A stretch of DNA of 64,000 nt. It comes from Sedimentibacter hydroxybenzoicus DSM 7310 (GTDB lineage: Bacteria; Bacillota; Clostridia; Tissierellales; Sedimentibacteraceae). Both the position numbers and the translations under genes were made by a program. Of this stretch, positions 33,642 through 41,719 are shown one piece after another. The stretch covers positions 1 to 64,000 of the forward strand of contig NZ_JACBNQ010000002.1 of assembly GCF_013403245.1 (NCBI RefSeq), written 5' to 3'. The notes under the pieces are model-generated. The model saw only the letters and a list, made by a program, of their open reading frames with translations, was not told the origin of the DNA and did no database searches. How positions within the stretch are numbered: the stretch's first letter is position 1; each line of letters opens with the position of its first letter.

Positions 33642-34616
33642 TTATTTTACAATCTTCACAGGATTGTTTTCACCCTTAACAACTATGTTTCTTGCAGTTA
33701 CATCCGTCAGTTGAACAGTGTTAGCTTTGGTGGCATGTATTACTATATCTCCCAGAACAACGACATTTTTCAGATAGACATTTCCTGTTCCCACCGAATC
33801 CAGTATATTTATATCTCCCACTACTACGGCGCTTGTGTATAGTTCATCGTAGTTTGTAATGTTGATTCCGTATTCTATATTTTCATTTTCTATTATTTCA
33901 TAAATGATTTTAACAGCTTCGGCTCTTGTCAGCGCTTTTGCAGGCTGGTAGGTTTTATCCGGATAGCCAAGGATGTATCCCTTGTTATAGACTGCATTTA
34001 CACTTGGCTTGGCCCATTCCTGCACAGTGCCGTAATCTGATAAAAGCGTTGCACCCTCGCCGTCAACTCCTCCGGTTGTCATTGCACTGCTAACAACCTT
34101 CGCAACCTCTTCTCTCTTTATGGGGTTGTTAGGTCTGAATGTATTATTTTCATATCCTGAAAAAAACCCCGAAGCAACAGATTTACGTACCTCATCATAA
34201 AACCATTCGCTGCTTTTCACATCGGTAAAGTTGAAGTCAGCTTTCTTTTCGGTTTTCAAAGCACCGTTCAGCAGCTTGGAAAATTCTGCTCTTGTAATTG
34301 TTCTGTCCGGCTTAAATGTACCGTCATCGTAACCGGAAACAAAACCAAGCTTAATGGCTTCATTTATCCAGTTCTTAGCCCAATGCCCTTCTATATCGGA
34401 GAATTTAGCTGTTATAACGGCAGGCTCCTCAACTGTTGTATCTTCTTCGCTTAAATCTTCTGTAGCTGAATCTTCTTTTTCGTTTGAATCTTCAGTATCT
34501 AATTCTTCAACTGTTGTTGATTCGTCTATTATTGAATCTAATACTCCCGCATATGCTACTGAGTTTATAGTTAAGCTTATACACAATCCCAACACGGCTA
34601 TTTTTTTAATTATCAT
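33642..34616 (-). CDS. SLH-domain surface protein
   Basis: Secreted protein of 324 residues from ATG 34616, which follows GGAGG; the frame extends 8 codons further without one. It has a signal peptide (IIKKIAVLGLCISLTINSVAYA) and an acidic Glu/Asp/Ser/Thr linker (30-60). Three SLH repeats (about 65-240) each have the FSDI-GHWAKNWINEA / FKPDRTITRAEF type motif and bind secondary wall polymer. The last 80 residues have short repeats (VVVGDINIL, VVVLGDIVI, ARNIVVKG) that suggest a small beta-helix. It is short for an S-layer protein and has no enzyme domain, so it may be an accessory anchor. Confidence 0.88.
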   Translation of the reverse strand: MIIKKIAVLGLCISLTINSVAYAGVLDSIIDESTTVEELDTEDSNEKEDSATEDLSEEDTTVEEPAVITAKFSDIEGHWAKNWINEAIKLGFVSGYDDGTFKPDRTITRAEFSKLLNGALKTEKKADFNFTDVKSSEWFYDEVRKSVASGFFSGYENNTFRPNNPIKREEVAKVVSSAMTTGGVDGEGATLLSDYGTVQEWAKPSVNAVYNKGYILGYPDKTYQPAKALTRAEAVKIIYEIIENENIEYGINITNYDELYTSAVVVGDINILDSVGTGNVYLKNVVVLGDIVIHATKANTVQLTDVTARNIVVKGENNPVKIVK

Positions 34617-34753
34617 ACGTCCTCCTGCTTTTTTGTCCATAAGACATACTTCTATTTATTAGACAGAAAAATTTTTAAAAATGTTCCCAATTTCCTTAGT
34701 TTAATTATACCTTATTGAGCACCAAAGTAAATAGGTAATATCAGACATATGTA

Positions 34754-34783
34754 TTGACTTGAATGTTAAAAGTAAACTATAAT
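34754..34783 (+). promoter_or_regulatory. tadA promoter
   Basis: TTGACT (34754-34759), 18 bases, TATAAT (34778-34783). Transcription would start about 34789-34791, at or next to the tadA ATG, so the message may have almost no leader. Confidence 0.7.
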
Positions 34784-34789
34784 AAATAT

Positions 34790-35245
34790 ATGGATGAATA
34801 TTTTATGAAAGAAGCTTTAAAGGAAGCTTATAAGGCATATGAAATAGATGAAGTGCCGATTGGAGCCGTTATAGTGAGAAACGGAGAAATCGTAGGCAGA
34901 GGTTATAATCAAAAGGAAAGCTTGAAGGATGCTACCCTGCATGCAGAAATTTCTGCTATAAGAGATGCATGTAAAAACTTAGGGGGATGGCGTCTGCCCG
35001 GCTGTACAATGTACGTAACCTTAGAACCCTGCTCCATGTGTGCCGGTGCTCTGGTTAATGCAAGAGTCGAAAAATTAATAATTGGTGCTCCCGACTATAA
35101 AACCGGGGCCTGCGGATCAGTTATAAATATTGTACAGACTGAAGAATTTAATCATCAAATAGATGTGAAATTTGGTGTATTGCAAGAGGATTGTTCAAAT
35201 CTGTTAAAGGATTTTTTTATAGAGCTAAGAAATAACAAAAAGTGA
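34790..35245 (+). CDS. tadA: tRNA-specific adenosine deaminase
   Basis: Converts wobble A34 of tRNA-Arg(ACG) to inosine. The 151-residue chain has the zinc deaminase motifs HAEISAIRDA (near 52) and PCSMCAGAL (near 82). A frame start at 34763 lies between the -35 and -10 boxes and cannot be used. ATG 34790 (MDEYFMKEALKEA, the usual family start) coincides with the predicted transcription start; ATG 34805 is an alternative without a good ribosome site. The stop is followed 8 bases later by the ornithine-racemase-like gene. Confidence 0.93.
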   Translation: MDEYFMKEALKEAYKAYEIDEVPIGAVIVRNGEIVGRGYNQKESLKDATLHAEISAIRDACKNLGGWRLPGCTMYVTLEPCSMCAGALVNARVEKLIIGAPDYKTGACGSVINIVQTEEFNHQIDVKFGVLQEDCSNLLKDFFIELRNNKK

Positions 35246-35253
35246 GGTGTAGT

Positions 35254-36342
35254 ATGGGGAAGTATCCTGTTCTTGAAGTCGACCTGAATAAAATACGCAC
35301 AAATACTGAAATAGTTACTAATTTATGTAAGGATAATGGAATTGAAGTAGCGGGCATAATAAAGGGCTTCGGAGGAATTGTTGAGGCTGCAAAGGCAATG
35401 GCTGAAGGCGGCTGTACACAGATGGGAAGCTCCAGGATAGAGCAGCTTAAAAGCTTAAAGGAAGCAAATATAAATGTGCCTTTATTACTTGTAAGAGTTC
35501 CAATGTTCTGTGAATTAGAGGAAGTTGTTAAATACAGCGAAATGTGCCTCGTATCAGAAAGAGAAACTTTGATTAAATTAAATCGGGAAGCAGAAAAACA
35601 GAATAAGAAATACGGCGTTATTATAATGTACGACCTTGGAGATTTAAGAGAAGGTGTTTTTTATAGGAATGAACTGATTGAATTATCCAAGCTTGTTGAA
35701 TATGAGCTTAAGAATCTTACTCTTGAGGGTATCGGAGCTAACTTAAACTGTTACGGGTCCGTAGCGCCTACATTCAAGAACCTGACTGAATTATCTGATG
35801 CAGCGGAAGAAATAGAAAAAATTCTGCAGAGAAAGTTACATATAATATCAGGTGGAGGAACTACCACATTGCCACTGATGATTAAGGGAGGTGTTCCGAA
35901 AAAGATAAATCATCTCCGTATAGGAGAAGGGATAAATAATACACAGGATTTACCCCTGTATTGGGATACGGATATCAAGGGTCTTGATAAGGATACATTC
36001 GTTTTAAAAGCACAAATAATAGAAATTAATGAAAAACCTACTTATCCAATCGGTGAGCTTATGGTTAATGCATTTGGAGAATATGGTCATTACGAAGATC
36101 GGGGCATAAGAAAAAGAGCATTGATCGGCTTGGGAAATCAGGATGTGGGGGATTCATCCAAGTTAGTTCCAAAGGATAAAAATATTATTGTATTAGGTGC
36201 AAGCAGCGACCACACAATATTGGATATTCATGACAGCGAAATAGAATACAAGCTTGGAGACATAGTTGAATTTAATGTTTTGTACCAGGCGATGCTTTTT
36301 ACTTCACTGTCTCAATATATAACCAAAAAAATAATTGAATAA
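35254..36342 (+). CDS. orr: Alanine/ornithine racemase family protein (probable ornithine racemase)
   Basis: PLP-dependent fold-III racemase of 362 residues. The PLP lysine is Lys37 in VAGIIKGFGG. Other motifs are LVRVPMF, GIGANLNCYGS near 165 and ISGGGTTTLPLM near 198 for phosphate binding. It is clearly distinct from the genuine alanine racemase at 62-63 kb. The closest family I recall is clostridial ornithine racemase, the entry enzyme of D-ornithine fermentation in C. sticklandii, but the neighbouring ornithine aminomutase genes are not here, so the substrate is inference. GAGGTG precedes ATG 35254; a GTG at 35242 is in frame but less likely. Confidence 0.75.
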   Translation: MGKYPVLEVDLNKIRTNTEIVTNLCKDNGIEVAGIIKGFGGIVEAAKAMAEGGCTQMGSSRIEQLKSLKEANINVPLLLVRVPMFCELEEVVKYSEMCLVSERETLIKLNREAEKQNKKYGVIIMYDLGDLREGVFYRNELIELSKLVEYELKNLTLEGIGANLNCYGSVAPTFKNLTELSDAAEEIEKILQRKLHIISGGGTTTLPLMIKGGVPKKINHLRIGEGINNTQDLPLYWDTDIKGLDKDTFVLKAQIIEINEKPTYPIGELMVNAFGEYGHYEDRGIRKRALIGLGNQDVGDSSKLVPKDKNIIVLGASSDHTILDIHDSEIEYKLGDIVEFNVLYQAMLFTSLSQYITKKIIE

Positions 36343-36363
36343 TTAAAATCATAGGAGGATAAT

Positions 36364-36549
36364 ATGCCGATAGTACAAGTGGAAATGTTAAAAGGAAGAA
36401 CATTGGAACAAAAGAGAGCTTTAGCTCAAAAGGTCACTGAGGCAATTGTTGAAACAGCTAATTGTCCAAAGGAAGCAGTAAAAATAATAATCAGAGAAAT
36501 GGACTTTGAAAATTTTTCACAGGCAGGCGTGCTTAAGTGTGACGAATAA
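36364..36549 (+). CDS. 4-oxalocrotonate tautomerase family protein
   Basis: A 61-residue tautomerase starting MPIVQVEMLKGRT. After Met removal Pro1 would be the catalytic base. Arg12 and the RALAQKVTEAI helix are typical. It probably forms hexamers and acts on an enol/keto substrate, which is unknown. AGGAGG precedes ATG 36364, 21 bases after the racemase gene, so the two are co-transcribed. A C-terminal Lys-Cys-Asp-Glu tail is unusual but not informative. Confidence 0.88.
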   Translation: MPIVQVEMLKGRTLEQKRALAQKVTEAIVETANCPKEAVKIIIREMDFENFSQAGVLKCDE

Positions 36550-36554
36550 CAAAA

Positions 36555-36593
36555 GGGACTGAATTTTTCGGACGGTTCTTTTGAACCGTTCCC
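36555..36593 (+). repeat. Hairpin between tautomerase and exonuclease genes
   Basis: Inner stem ACGGTTC-TTTT-GAACCGT (36572-36589) with outer GGGA/TCCC. There is no T run after it. It resembles in form the hairpin before pyrF and sits about 15 bases before the xth ribosome site. Confidence 0.5.
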
Positions 36594-36617
36594 GATTATT
36601 ATTGATAGGAGATTTTT

Positions 36618-37373
36618 ATGAAGTTAATATCTTGGAATGTAAATGGATTAAGGGCATGTGTAAATAAGGGCTTTGCTGATGTATTTAAGGAGCTGGATGC
36701 AGATATATTCTGTATACAGGAAACTAAGCTTCAGGAAGGCCAGATTGATTTGAATTTAGAAGGATATTATGATTTCTGGAATTATGCACAGAAAAAGGGT
36801 TATTCAGGTACAGCAGTATTTACAAAGCATAGACCGTTATCATATTCTTACGGTATGGGAATAGAAGAGCATGATAATGAAGGAAGAGTAATAACATTAG
36901 AATTTGATAATTTTTATTTAGTGAATGTATATACTCCCAATTCAAAAAGAGGGCTTGAACGATTAAGCTACAGAATGATTTGGGAGGATGATTTCAGAAA
37001 GCACCTGAAAAGATTAGAAGAGAATAAGCCGGTTATCACATGCGGGGATTTAAACGTTGCACATAAAGAAATAGATTTAAAAAATCCTAAAACCAACAGA
37101 AAAAATGCAGGCTTTACGGATGAAGAAAGAGATAAGATGACGGAACTTATTTCTGCAGGTTTTATCGATACATTCAGACATTTTTATCCTGATAAGGAAG
37201 ATGCATATTCCTGGTGGTCGAATTTTGCTAAGGCAAGAGAAAGAAATGTAGGTTGGAGAATCGATTATTTTGTGACATCACAATCATTAAAGGATGAATT
37301 GGAGGATGCATTTATTTGCCCTGAAATTTACGGAAGTGATCATTGTCCCGTAGGATTGATACTGAAAGCATAA
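36618..37373 (+). CDS. xth: Exodeoxyribonuclease III / AP endonuclease
   Basis: Base-excision-repair nuclease of 251 residues that cleaves abasic sites and 3' blocked ends, Mg2+-dependent. Motifs in order: WNVNGLRA at the N-terminus, IQETKLQ near 34, the catalytic VYTPNS near 110, GDLNVAH near 143, WRIDYF near 212 and the last catalytic SDHCPVGL. Length and motifs fit ExoA of Gram-positives. AGGAGA precedes ATG 36618. Confidence 0.95.
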   Translation: MKLISWNVNGLRACVNKGFADVFKELDADIFCIQETKLQEGQIDLNLEGYYDFWNYAQKKGYSGTAVFTKHRPLSYSYGMGIEEHDNEGRVITLEFDNFYLVNVYTPNSKRGLERLSYRMIWEDDFRKHLKRLEENKPVITCGDLNVAHKEIDLKNPKTNRKNAGFTDEERDKMTELISAGFIDTFRHFYPDKEDAYSWWSNFAKARERNVGWRIDYFVTSQSLKDELEDAFICPEIYGSDHCPVGLILKA

Positions 37374-37452
37374 TTCACATATAAACAAACGATGATATCA
37401 AATTAACGTATAATCATTTGACTAATCACGAAGGTTATTTTAAAAAAAGTAC

Positions 37453-37480
37453 TTGCCTATTCCCGTTTATATGGTATAAT
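37453..37480 (+). promoter_or_regulatory. Promoter of the nucleoside importer operon
   Basis: TTGCCT (37453-37458), 16 bases, TATAAT (37475-37480) with TGG just before it as an extended -10. The RNA would begin about 20 bases before the riboswitch. The 37374-37450 stretch shows nothing else. Confidence 0.7.
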
Positions 37481-37508
37481 ATCCATACAAAAGAAAAATT
37501 TAATATGA

Positions 37509-37631
37509 ACGCATCAATATAATGTGGAAGATATGGTTCCAAAGTTTCTACCAAACGACCGTAAATTGTTTGACTATTGATAGTTTTAATTTTTTATAAT
37601 GATGCGTGTAGTTTGTCTATACGCATTTTTT
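37509..37631 (+). promoter_or_regulatory. Purine riboswitch, guanine class, with terminator
   Basis: P1 ATCAATA (37513-37519) pairs with TATTGAT. The P2 arm carries GATATGG, J2/3 is AGTTTCTACC, the P3 loop is CCGTAAA, and J3/1 reads GACTA. The C in GACTA corresponds to C74, which pairs with guanine or hypoxanthine; adenine types have U there. The usual U51 is present, so it is not the 2'-deoxyguanosine variant. A terminator follows: ATGCGTGTAG/CTATACGCAT (37602-37626), then TTTTT. ACGCATCA (37509-37516) can pair with the start of the terminator as an antiterminator. Ligand binding should switch the importer genes off. Confidence 0.93.
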
Positions 37632-37642
37632 ATGCCCTAACC

Positions 37643-37742
37643 CTATTTTTTCAGAGTCTTTTTTCTGAAAAATAGCGGTAGGTCAAATGCAACAAGCACC
37701 AAATTTGTGCGACGTAAGGAGCAAACAAATTTGTATTGCTTG
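37643..37742 (+). repeat. Two hairpins between riboswitch and first importer gene
   Basis: CTATTTTTTCAGA (37643-37655) pairs with TCTGAAAAATAG (37664-37675). Then CAAGCA-C-CAAATTTG (37693-37707) mirrors CAAATTTG-TA-TTGCTTG (about 37725-37742). The second resembles the AAGCGACTGACACC hairpin family. Neither has a clear T tract; they lengthen the leader by some 120 bases. Confidence 0.5.
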
Positions 37743-37803
37743 ACTGATTATTGGGGTGTTCGTATTGATTTATTCACAAATACAAAAGAATAAGGAGAAA
37801 AAA

Positions 37804-38943
37804 ATGAAAAAACTAGTTATTATTATTTTATCACTTATATTAATCTTTTCGCTGTCGGCTTGTTCACAGCAAGCGTCAGAAACACCTCAGGAACCTCAAG
37901 AGCCGGGAAACACAAATGCCGACAGCGATTTTAAAGTTGGAGTTATCCACATAGGAAATCCGGCAGACGGTTCAGGCTATACTTATGCGCATGATCAGGG
38001 AATAGTGGAAATGCAAAAAGCACTTGGTTTATCCGATAGCCAGATAATAAGAAAAAACAACGTTAATGATACAGATCCTACAGCAACAGAAACTGCAATT
38101 CTTGAATGTATAGAGGAAGGTGCGGACATAATATTCGGTACAAGCTGGGGTTACATGGATACAATGGAAGCACTTGCAGCCGAATATCCTGAAGTTATTT
38201 TCTCACACGGTTCCGGATACAAAAGCAATGACTCAAACTTCAATAATTATTTTGGAAGAATTTATCAGGCAAGATACTTAACAGGTATTGCTGCAGGTTT
38301 AAAGACAGAAACAAACCTTGTCGGTTATGTAGCTGCAATGGGACAGGACAATTCAGAAGTTACAGGTGGTATTAATGCATTTGCATTGGGTGTTTATTCA
38401 GTTAACCCGGATGCAAAAGTTTATGTAAAGGTTACAAATAGCTGGTATTCACCGGAAGAAGAAACAAATGCCGCTAAAGCGTTGCTGGCAGAAGGTGTTG
38501 ATGTTATAGCTCAGCACTGTGATACACCAAACCCTCAGTTGGAAGCAGAAAAAGCAGGAAAATTCGGTATTGGTTATAATTCAGATATGTCTAAGGATGC
38601 ACCAAAAGCAACTTTAACATCAGCAATATGGAATTGGGGCGCATATTACACATATGCTACAGAACAAGCCTTAAAAGGAAATTGGATAAACGAAAACTAT
38701 TTCGGTGGTATGAAAGAGGGCTTAATAGCAATTTCTCCTTTAAATGAAAATATTGTAGCCGAAGGAACTGCAGAAGCCATTAAAGAAGCCGAACAAAAAA
38801 TACTTGACGGAAGCTTCAATGTTTTTGACGGCGTTATCGAAACCAATGATGGCAGCACAGTAGGAGAAGAAGGAAAAACACTTGATGATGCAACAATCAC
38901 CGGAGGAATTAACTGGTACTTTAAAACAGTCAGCGTGAAATAA
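37804..38943 (+). CDS. BMP family nucleoside-binding lipoprotein
   Basis: A 379-residue receptor of the basic membrane protein (PnrA/BmpA/NupN) family. Signal peptide and lipobox end in LSAC (Cys about 20). Motifs VGVIHIGNPADGSGYTYAHDQG, IIFGTSWGYMDTM and VGYVAAMGQDNSEVTGGINAFALG are typical of purine nucleoside receptors. The frame is open to 37756, but AAGGAG before ATG 37804 and the signal peptide fix the start. The guanine riboswitch upstream and the two-domain ATPase and two permeases downstream support guanosine or related nucleosides as substrate. Confidence 0.9.
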   Translation: MKKLVIIILSLILIFSLSACSQQASETPQEPQEPGNTNADSDFKVGVIHIGNPADGSGYTYAHDQGIVEMQKALGLSDSQIIRKNNVNDTDPTATETAILECIEEGADIIFGTSWGYMDTMEALAAEYPEVIFSHGSGYKSNDSNFNNYFGRIYQARYLTGIAAGLKTETNLVGYVAAMGQDNSEVTGGINAFALGVYSVNPDAKVYVKVTNSWYSPEEETNAAKALLAEGVDVIAQHCDTPNPQLEAEKAGKFGIGYNSDMSKDAPKATLTSAIWNWGAYYTYATEQALKGNWINENYFGGMKEGLIAISPLNENIVAEGTAEAIKEAEQKILDGSFNVFDGVIETNDGSTVGEEGKTLDDATITGGINWYFKTVSVK

Positions 38944-38950
38944 TATATAT

Positions 38951-38995
38951 AAGAGCCGGCTATGCAAATGGCATTCTGTAGCCGGCTCTTTTTTT
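38951..38995 (+). terminator. Terminator/attenuator after the BMP gene
   Basis: AAGAGCCGGCTA (38951-38962) pairs perfectly with TAGCCGGCTCTT (38979-38990), then TTTTTTT. It is a strong terminator inside what should be one operon, so either the receptor is made in excess by partial read-through or the ATPase has its own promoter. Confidence 0.9.
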
Positions 38996-39008
38996 CACAT
39001 AACAGTAT

Positions 39009-39100
39009 AAGCGACTGACACCAAATCAAAGATTTGGGTCATCTGCTTTCACATACAGTATAAGCGACTGACACCAAATTAAAATTTGGGTCATCTGCTT
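39009..39100. repeat. Two tandem copies of the AAGCGACTGACACC hairpin repeat
   Basis: Copies at 39009-39048 and 39062-39100, 53 bases apart, each preceded by TTCACATA-CAGTAT. Arms AAGCGACTGACACCAAAT and ATTTGGGTCATCTGCTT as at 7.9 kb. They fill the gap between the BMP gene and the ATPase gene, ending 4 bases before its ribosome site. Confidence 0.8.
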
Positions 39101-39114
39101 AAAGAGGAGTTAGT

Positions 39115-40650
39115 ATGATAGAGAGAAATATAGAAAATTATGCCATAGAGCTTAAAGGTATATCTAAAAAATTCGGAAGTGTCGTTGCCAACAACAGTAT
39201 AGACCTTGATATAAAATATGGAGAAATTCTTGCATTGCTCGGAGAAAACGGTTCAGGTAAAACAACCTTAATGAACATGCTTTCCGGAATTTACTATCCG
39301 GACGGAGGTACGATAACCGTTGCCGGTAAGGATGTGACCATTTCCTCACCTAATGATGCAATTAATTTGGGTATAGGCATGATACACCAGCATTTCAAAT
39401 TGGTTGAGGCATTTAATGCCGTTGATAATATAGTGCTGGGTACGAAGGGAAAATATCAAAAACCAAAAGTTCTTAAGGAAAAGATATCAGAAATAAGCAA
39501 TAAATTCGGTCTTGAAATAGATTCTGATAAAGAAGTATACAACATGTCCGTAAGTGAGAAGCAGACCATAGAAATTATGAAGGTTCTGTACCGTGGTGCT
39601 AAAATACTTATATTGGATGAGCCCACAGCCGTGTTAACCCCTCAGGAAACAGAAAAGCTGTTCAGAATTCTCAGAAAGATGAAAGAACAAGGCAGTGCCA
39701 TAATCATCATAACGCACAAGCTTAATGAAGTTATGGAAATAAGCGACAGGGTTGCAATTCTTAGAAAAGGAAATTTAATCGACACTGTGAAAACCTGCTG
39801 TACGGATGAAAATAAGCTTACGGAATTAATGGTGGGAAGACCTGTAAGCTTGAAAATTAAACGTCCGGAAACAGATAATAAAAAAACTATACTGAAAGTA
39901 GTGGATCTTTCAGTAGTGGGTGAGGACGGAAGAGAAGCTCTTAAAAATATTAATTTCAAGCTTAAAAGAGGGGAAATATTAGGTGTTGCCGGTATTGCCG
40001 GAAGCGGTCAAAAAGAATTGTGCGAATCGATAGCAGGATTGATGAAAATTAAGCATGGAGCTGTTTTATGCAATAAGGAAAATATAATTGGGAAAACGCC
40101 GGATGAAATAATAGATTTAGGCATAAGCATGAGCTTCGTTCCTGAGGACCGTCTGGGAATGGGACTTGTCAGCTCCATGGGAATGGTTGAAAATGTAATG
40201 CTTAAATCGTATAAGAAAAATAAAGGGTTTTTCATAGATAAGAATCCTGCAAGAAAATTATCGGAGCAATTGGTTAAGAAGTTGGAAATAGTAACAAGAA
40301 ATGTTGACATGCCCGTAAGGATGATGTCAGGGGGAAATGTACAGAAGGTACTCTTAGGAAGAGAAATTGAATCAAACCCCAATGTTCTTATTACGGCATA
40401 TCCGGTCAGAGGGCTCGATATAAATTCGTCATATCTGATATATGATTTATTGAATGAGCAGAAGCAAAAGGGTGTTGCAGTTTTATTTATAGGTGAAGAT
40501 CTGGACGTTTTATTGGAGATTTCTGACAGAATTATGGTTTTGTGCCACGGTGAGGTTAAGGGCATAGTAGACGCAAAGAACACTACAAAGGAAGAAATAG
40601 GATTGATGATGGCAGGTCGCAGCATGGAAGGAGCTGATGATGATGAGTAA
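39115..40650 (+). CDS. Nucleoside ABC transporter ATPase (two ABC domains)
   Basis: A 511-residue fused ATPase like NupO/YufO and sugar-type importers. Domain 1 (about 1-245): Walker A GENGSGKT, signature SVSEKQTIEI, Walker B LILDEPTAVL. Domain 2 (about 260-505): degenerate P-loop GIAGSGQKE, signature MSGGNVQKV, and ITAYPVRGLD in place of a normal Walker B. Such a catalytically weak second site is usual in this family. GAGGAG precedes ATG 39115. The next gene overlaps its end by 14 bases. Confidence 0.92.
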   Translation: MIERNIENYAIELKGISKKFGSVVANNSIDLDIKYGEILALLGENGSGKTTLMNMLSGIYYPDGGTITVAGKDVTISSPNDAINLGIGMIHQHFKLVEAFNAVDNIVLGTKGKYQKPKVLKEKISEISNKFGLEIDSDKEVYNMSVSEKQTIEIMKVLYRGAKILILDEPTAVLTPQETEKLFRILRKMKEQGSAIIIITHKLNEVMEISDRVAILRKGNLIDTVKTCCTDENKLTELMVGRPVSLKIKRPETDNKKTILKVVDLSVVGEDGREALKNINFKLKRGEILGVAGIAGSGQKELCESIAGLMKIKHGAVLCNKENIIGKTPDEIIDLGISMSFVPEDRLGMGLVSSMGMVENVMLKSYKKNKGFFIDKNPARKLSEQLVKKLEIVTRNVDMPVRMMSGGNVQKVLLGREIESNPNVLITAYPVRGLDINSSYLIYDLLNEQKQKGVAVLFIGEDLDVLLEISDRIMVLCHGEVKGIVDAKNTTKEEIGLMMAGRSMEGADDDE

Positions 40651-41719
40651 GACATTTATAAGAACCGTTAAAAACTTAGAGAGATCTCAATTTGAAATAT
40701 TAAGGCTGAGAATAATGGCATTTATTTTTGCTTTAGTTGCTGGCGGCTTATTTATCATAATGATTGGTTATAATCCGGTGGAATTGTACGGAACTATCAT
40801 ATCAGGTGCTTTCAGAAGCAAAATGGCAATACAGGCAACCATAAAAATTATGATTCCTCTTTTAATGTCCTCATTGGGAGTTACTCTTGCCTTTAAAATG
40901 AAGTTCTGGAACATAGGTGCAGAAGGTCAGATAATAATGGGTGCGGTATTCTCATCATACTTTGCACTGTTTCACAGTAATTTACCTCATGGATTATTAC
41001 TCTTGATAATGTTTGTTGCAGGATTTATCGGGGGCGGACTATGGGGATTGATTCCCGCAATATTTAAAACGAGACATAATACTAATGAAACTCTCTTTAC
41101 ACTGATGCTTAATTATATTGCACTTCACGTAATATCATTTTTGAGAGATGGTCCGTGGAAAGACCCGGGCTCTTCCGGATTTCCAAAAATAGCGAGATTT
41201 GTTACGAATGCTCAGTTAGATAAGGTTTTTGGTATACAATTCGGATGGATTATAGGAATAATATTAGTTGTAATTATATTCATTTATTTAAGATACACAA
41301 AGCAGGGATATGAAATAAACGTAGTAGGAGAAAGTCAATCTACGGCACGATATGCAGGAATGAACGTTAAGAAAATTATTTTAAGAACAATGATTTTAAG
41401 TGGTGGTATTTGTGGTTTAACAGGTGTTATACAGTCTGCCGGCTCCGATATGACTCTGGCTGCATCTGTAGCAGGCGGTGTTGGATTTACTGCAATAATA
41501 GTGGCGTGGCTTGCTAATCTAAATCCCGTAGGCATATTATTGGTGTCATTTTTATTCAGCATTCTGGAAAAAGGGAGCAGCGTAATGCAGTCAACATACG
41601 GATTATCCACATATTCGGCTGCAGTCTTGCAGGGAATAATTTTATTTTTCATACTAGGCTGTGAATTTTTTGTAAGATATAAATTTGTTTTTGGCAATAA
41701 AGGAGGAGCAAGGTCATGA
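40637..41719 (+). CDS. Nucleoside ABC transporter permease (NupP-like)
   Basis: About 358-360 residues with eight to ten helices, of the BPD_transp_2 type: FNIGAEGQI-like motif at FKMKFWNIGAEGQIIMGAVFSS (near 88), RHNTNETLFTLMLNYIA near 144, VVGESQSTARYAGMN near 229. Three ATGs lie in a row (40637, 40640, 40643); AAGGAG ends at 40633, so the second or third may be used. Coupled to the ATPase by overlap. Confidence 0.92.
   Translation: MMMSKTFIRTVKNLERSQFEILRLRIMAFIFALVAGGLFIIMIGYNPVELYGTIISGAFRSKMAIQATIKIMIPLLMSSLGVTLAFKMKFWNIGAEGQIIMGAVFSSYFALFHSNLPHGLLLLIMFVAGFIGGGLWGLIPAIFKTRHNTNETLFTLMLNYIALHVISFLRDGPWKDPGSSGFPKIARFVTNAQLDKVFGIQFGWIIGIILVVIIFIYLRYTKQGYEINVVGESQSTARYAGMNVKKIILRTMILSGGICGLTGVIQSAGSDMTLAASVAGGVGFTAIIVAWLANLNPVGILLVSFLFSILEKGSSVMQSTYGLSTYSAAVLQGIILFFILGCEFFVRYKFVFGNKGGARS

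Noticed and set aside
35254-36342. Second alanine racemase
   Set aside because: Sequence plan differs from Alr (no GYGH-type motif or CMDQ motif), and the true alr is at 62.2-63.3 kb.
37509-37583. Adenine-class assignment of the purine riboswitch
   Set aside because: J3/1 reads GACTA, not GATTA, so the specificity base is C.
39009-39100. Tandem repeats as a CRISPR array
   Set aside because: Only two units, the spacing segment is itself conserved, and no cas genes are present.
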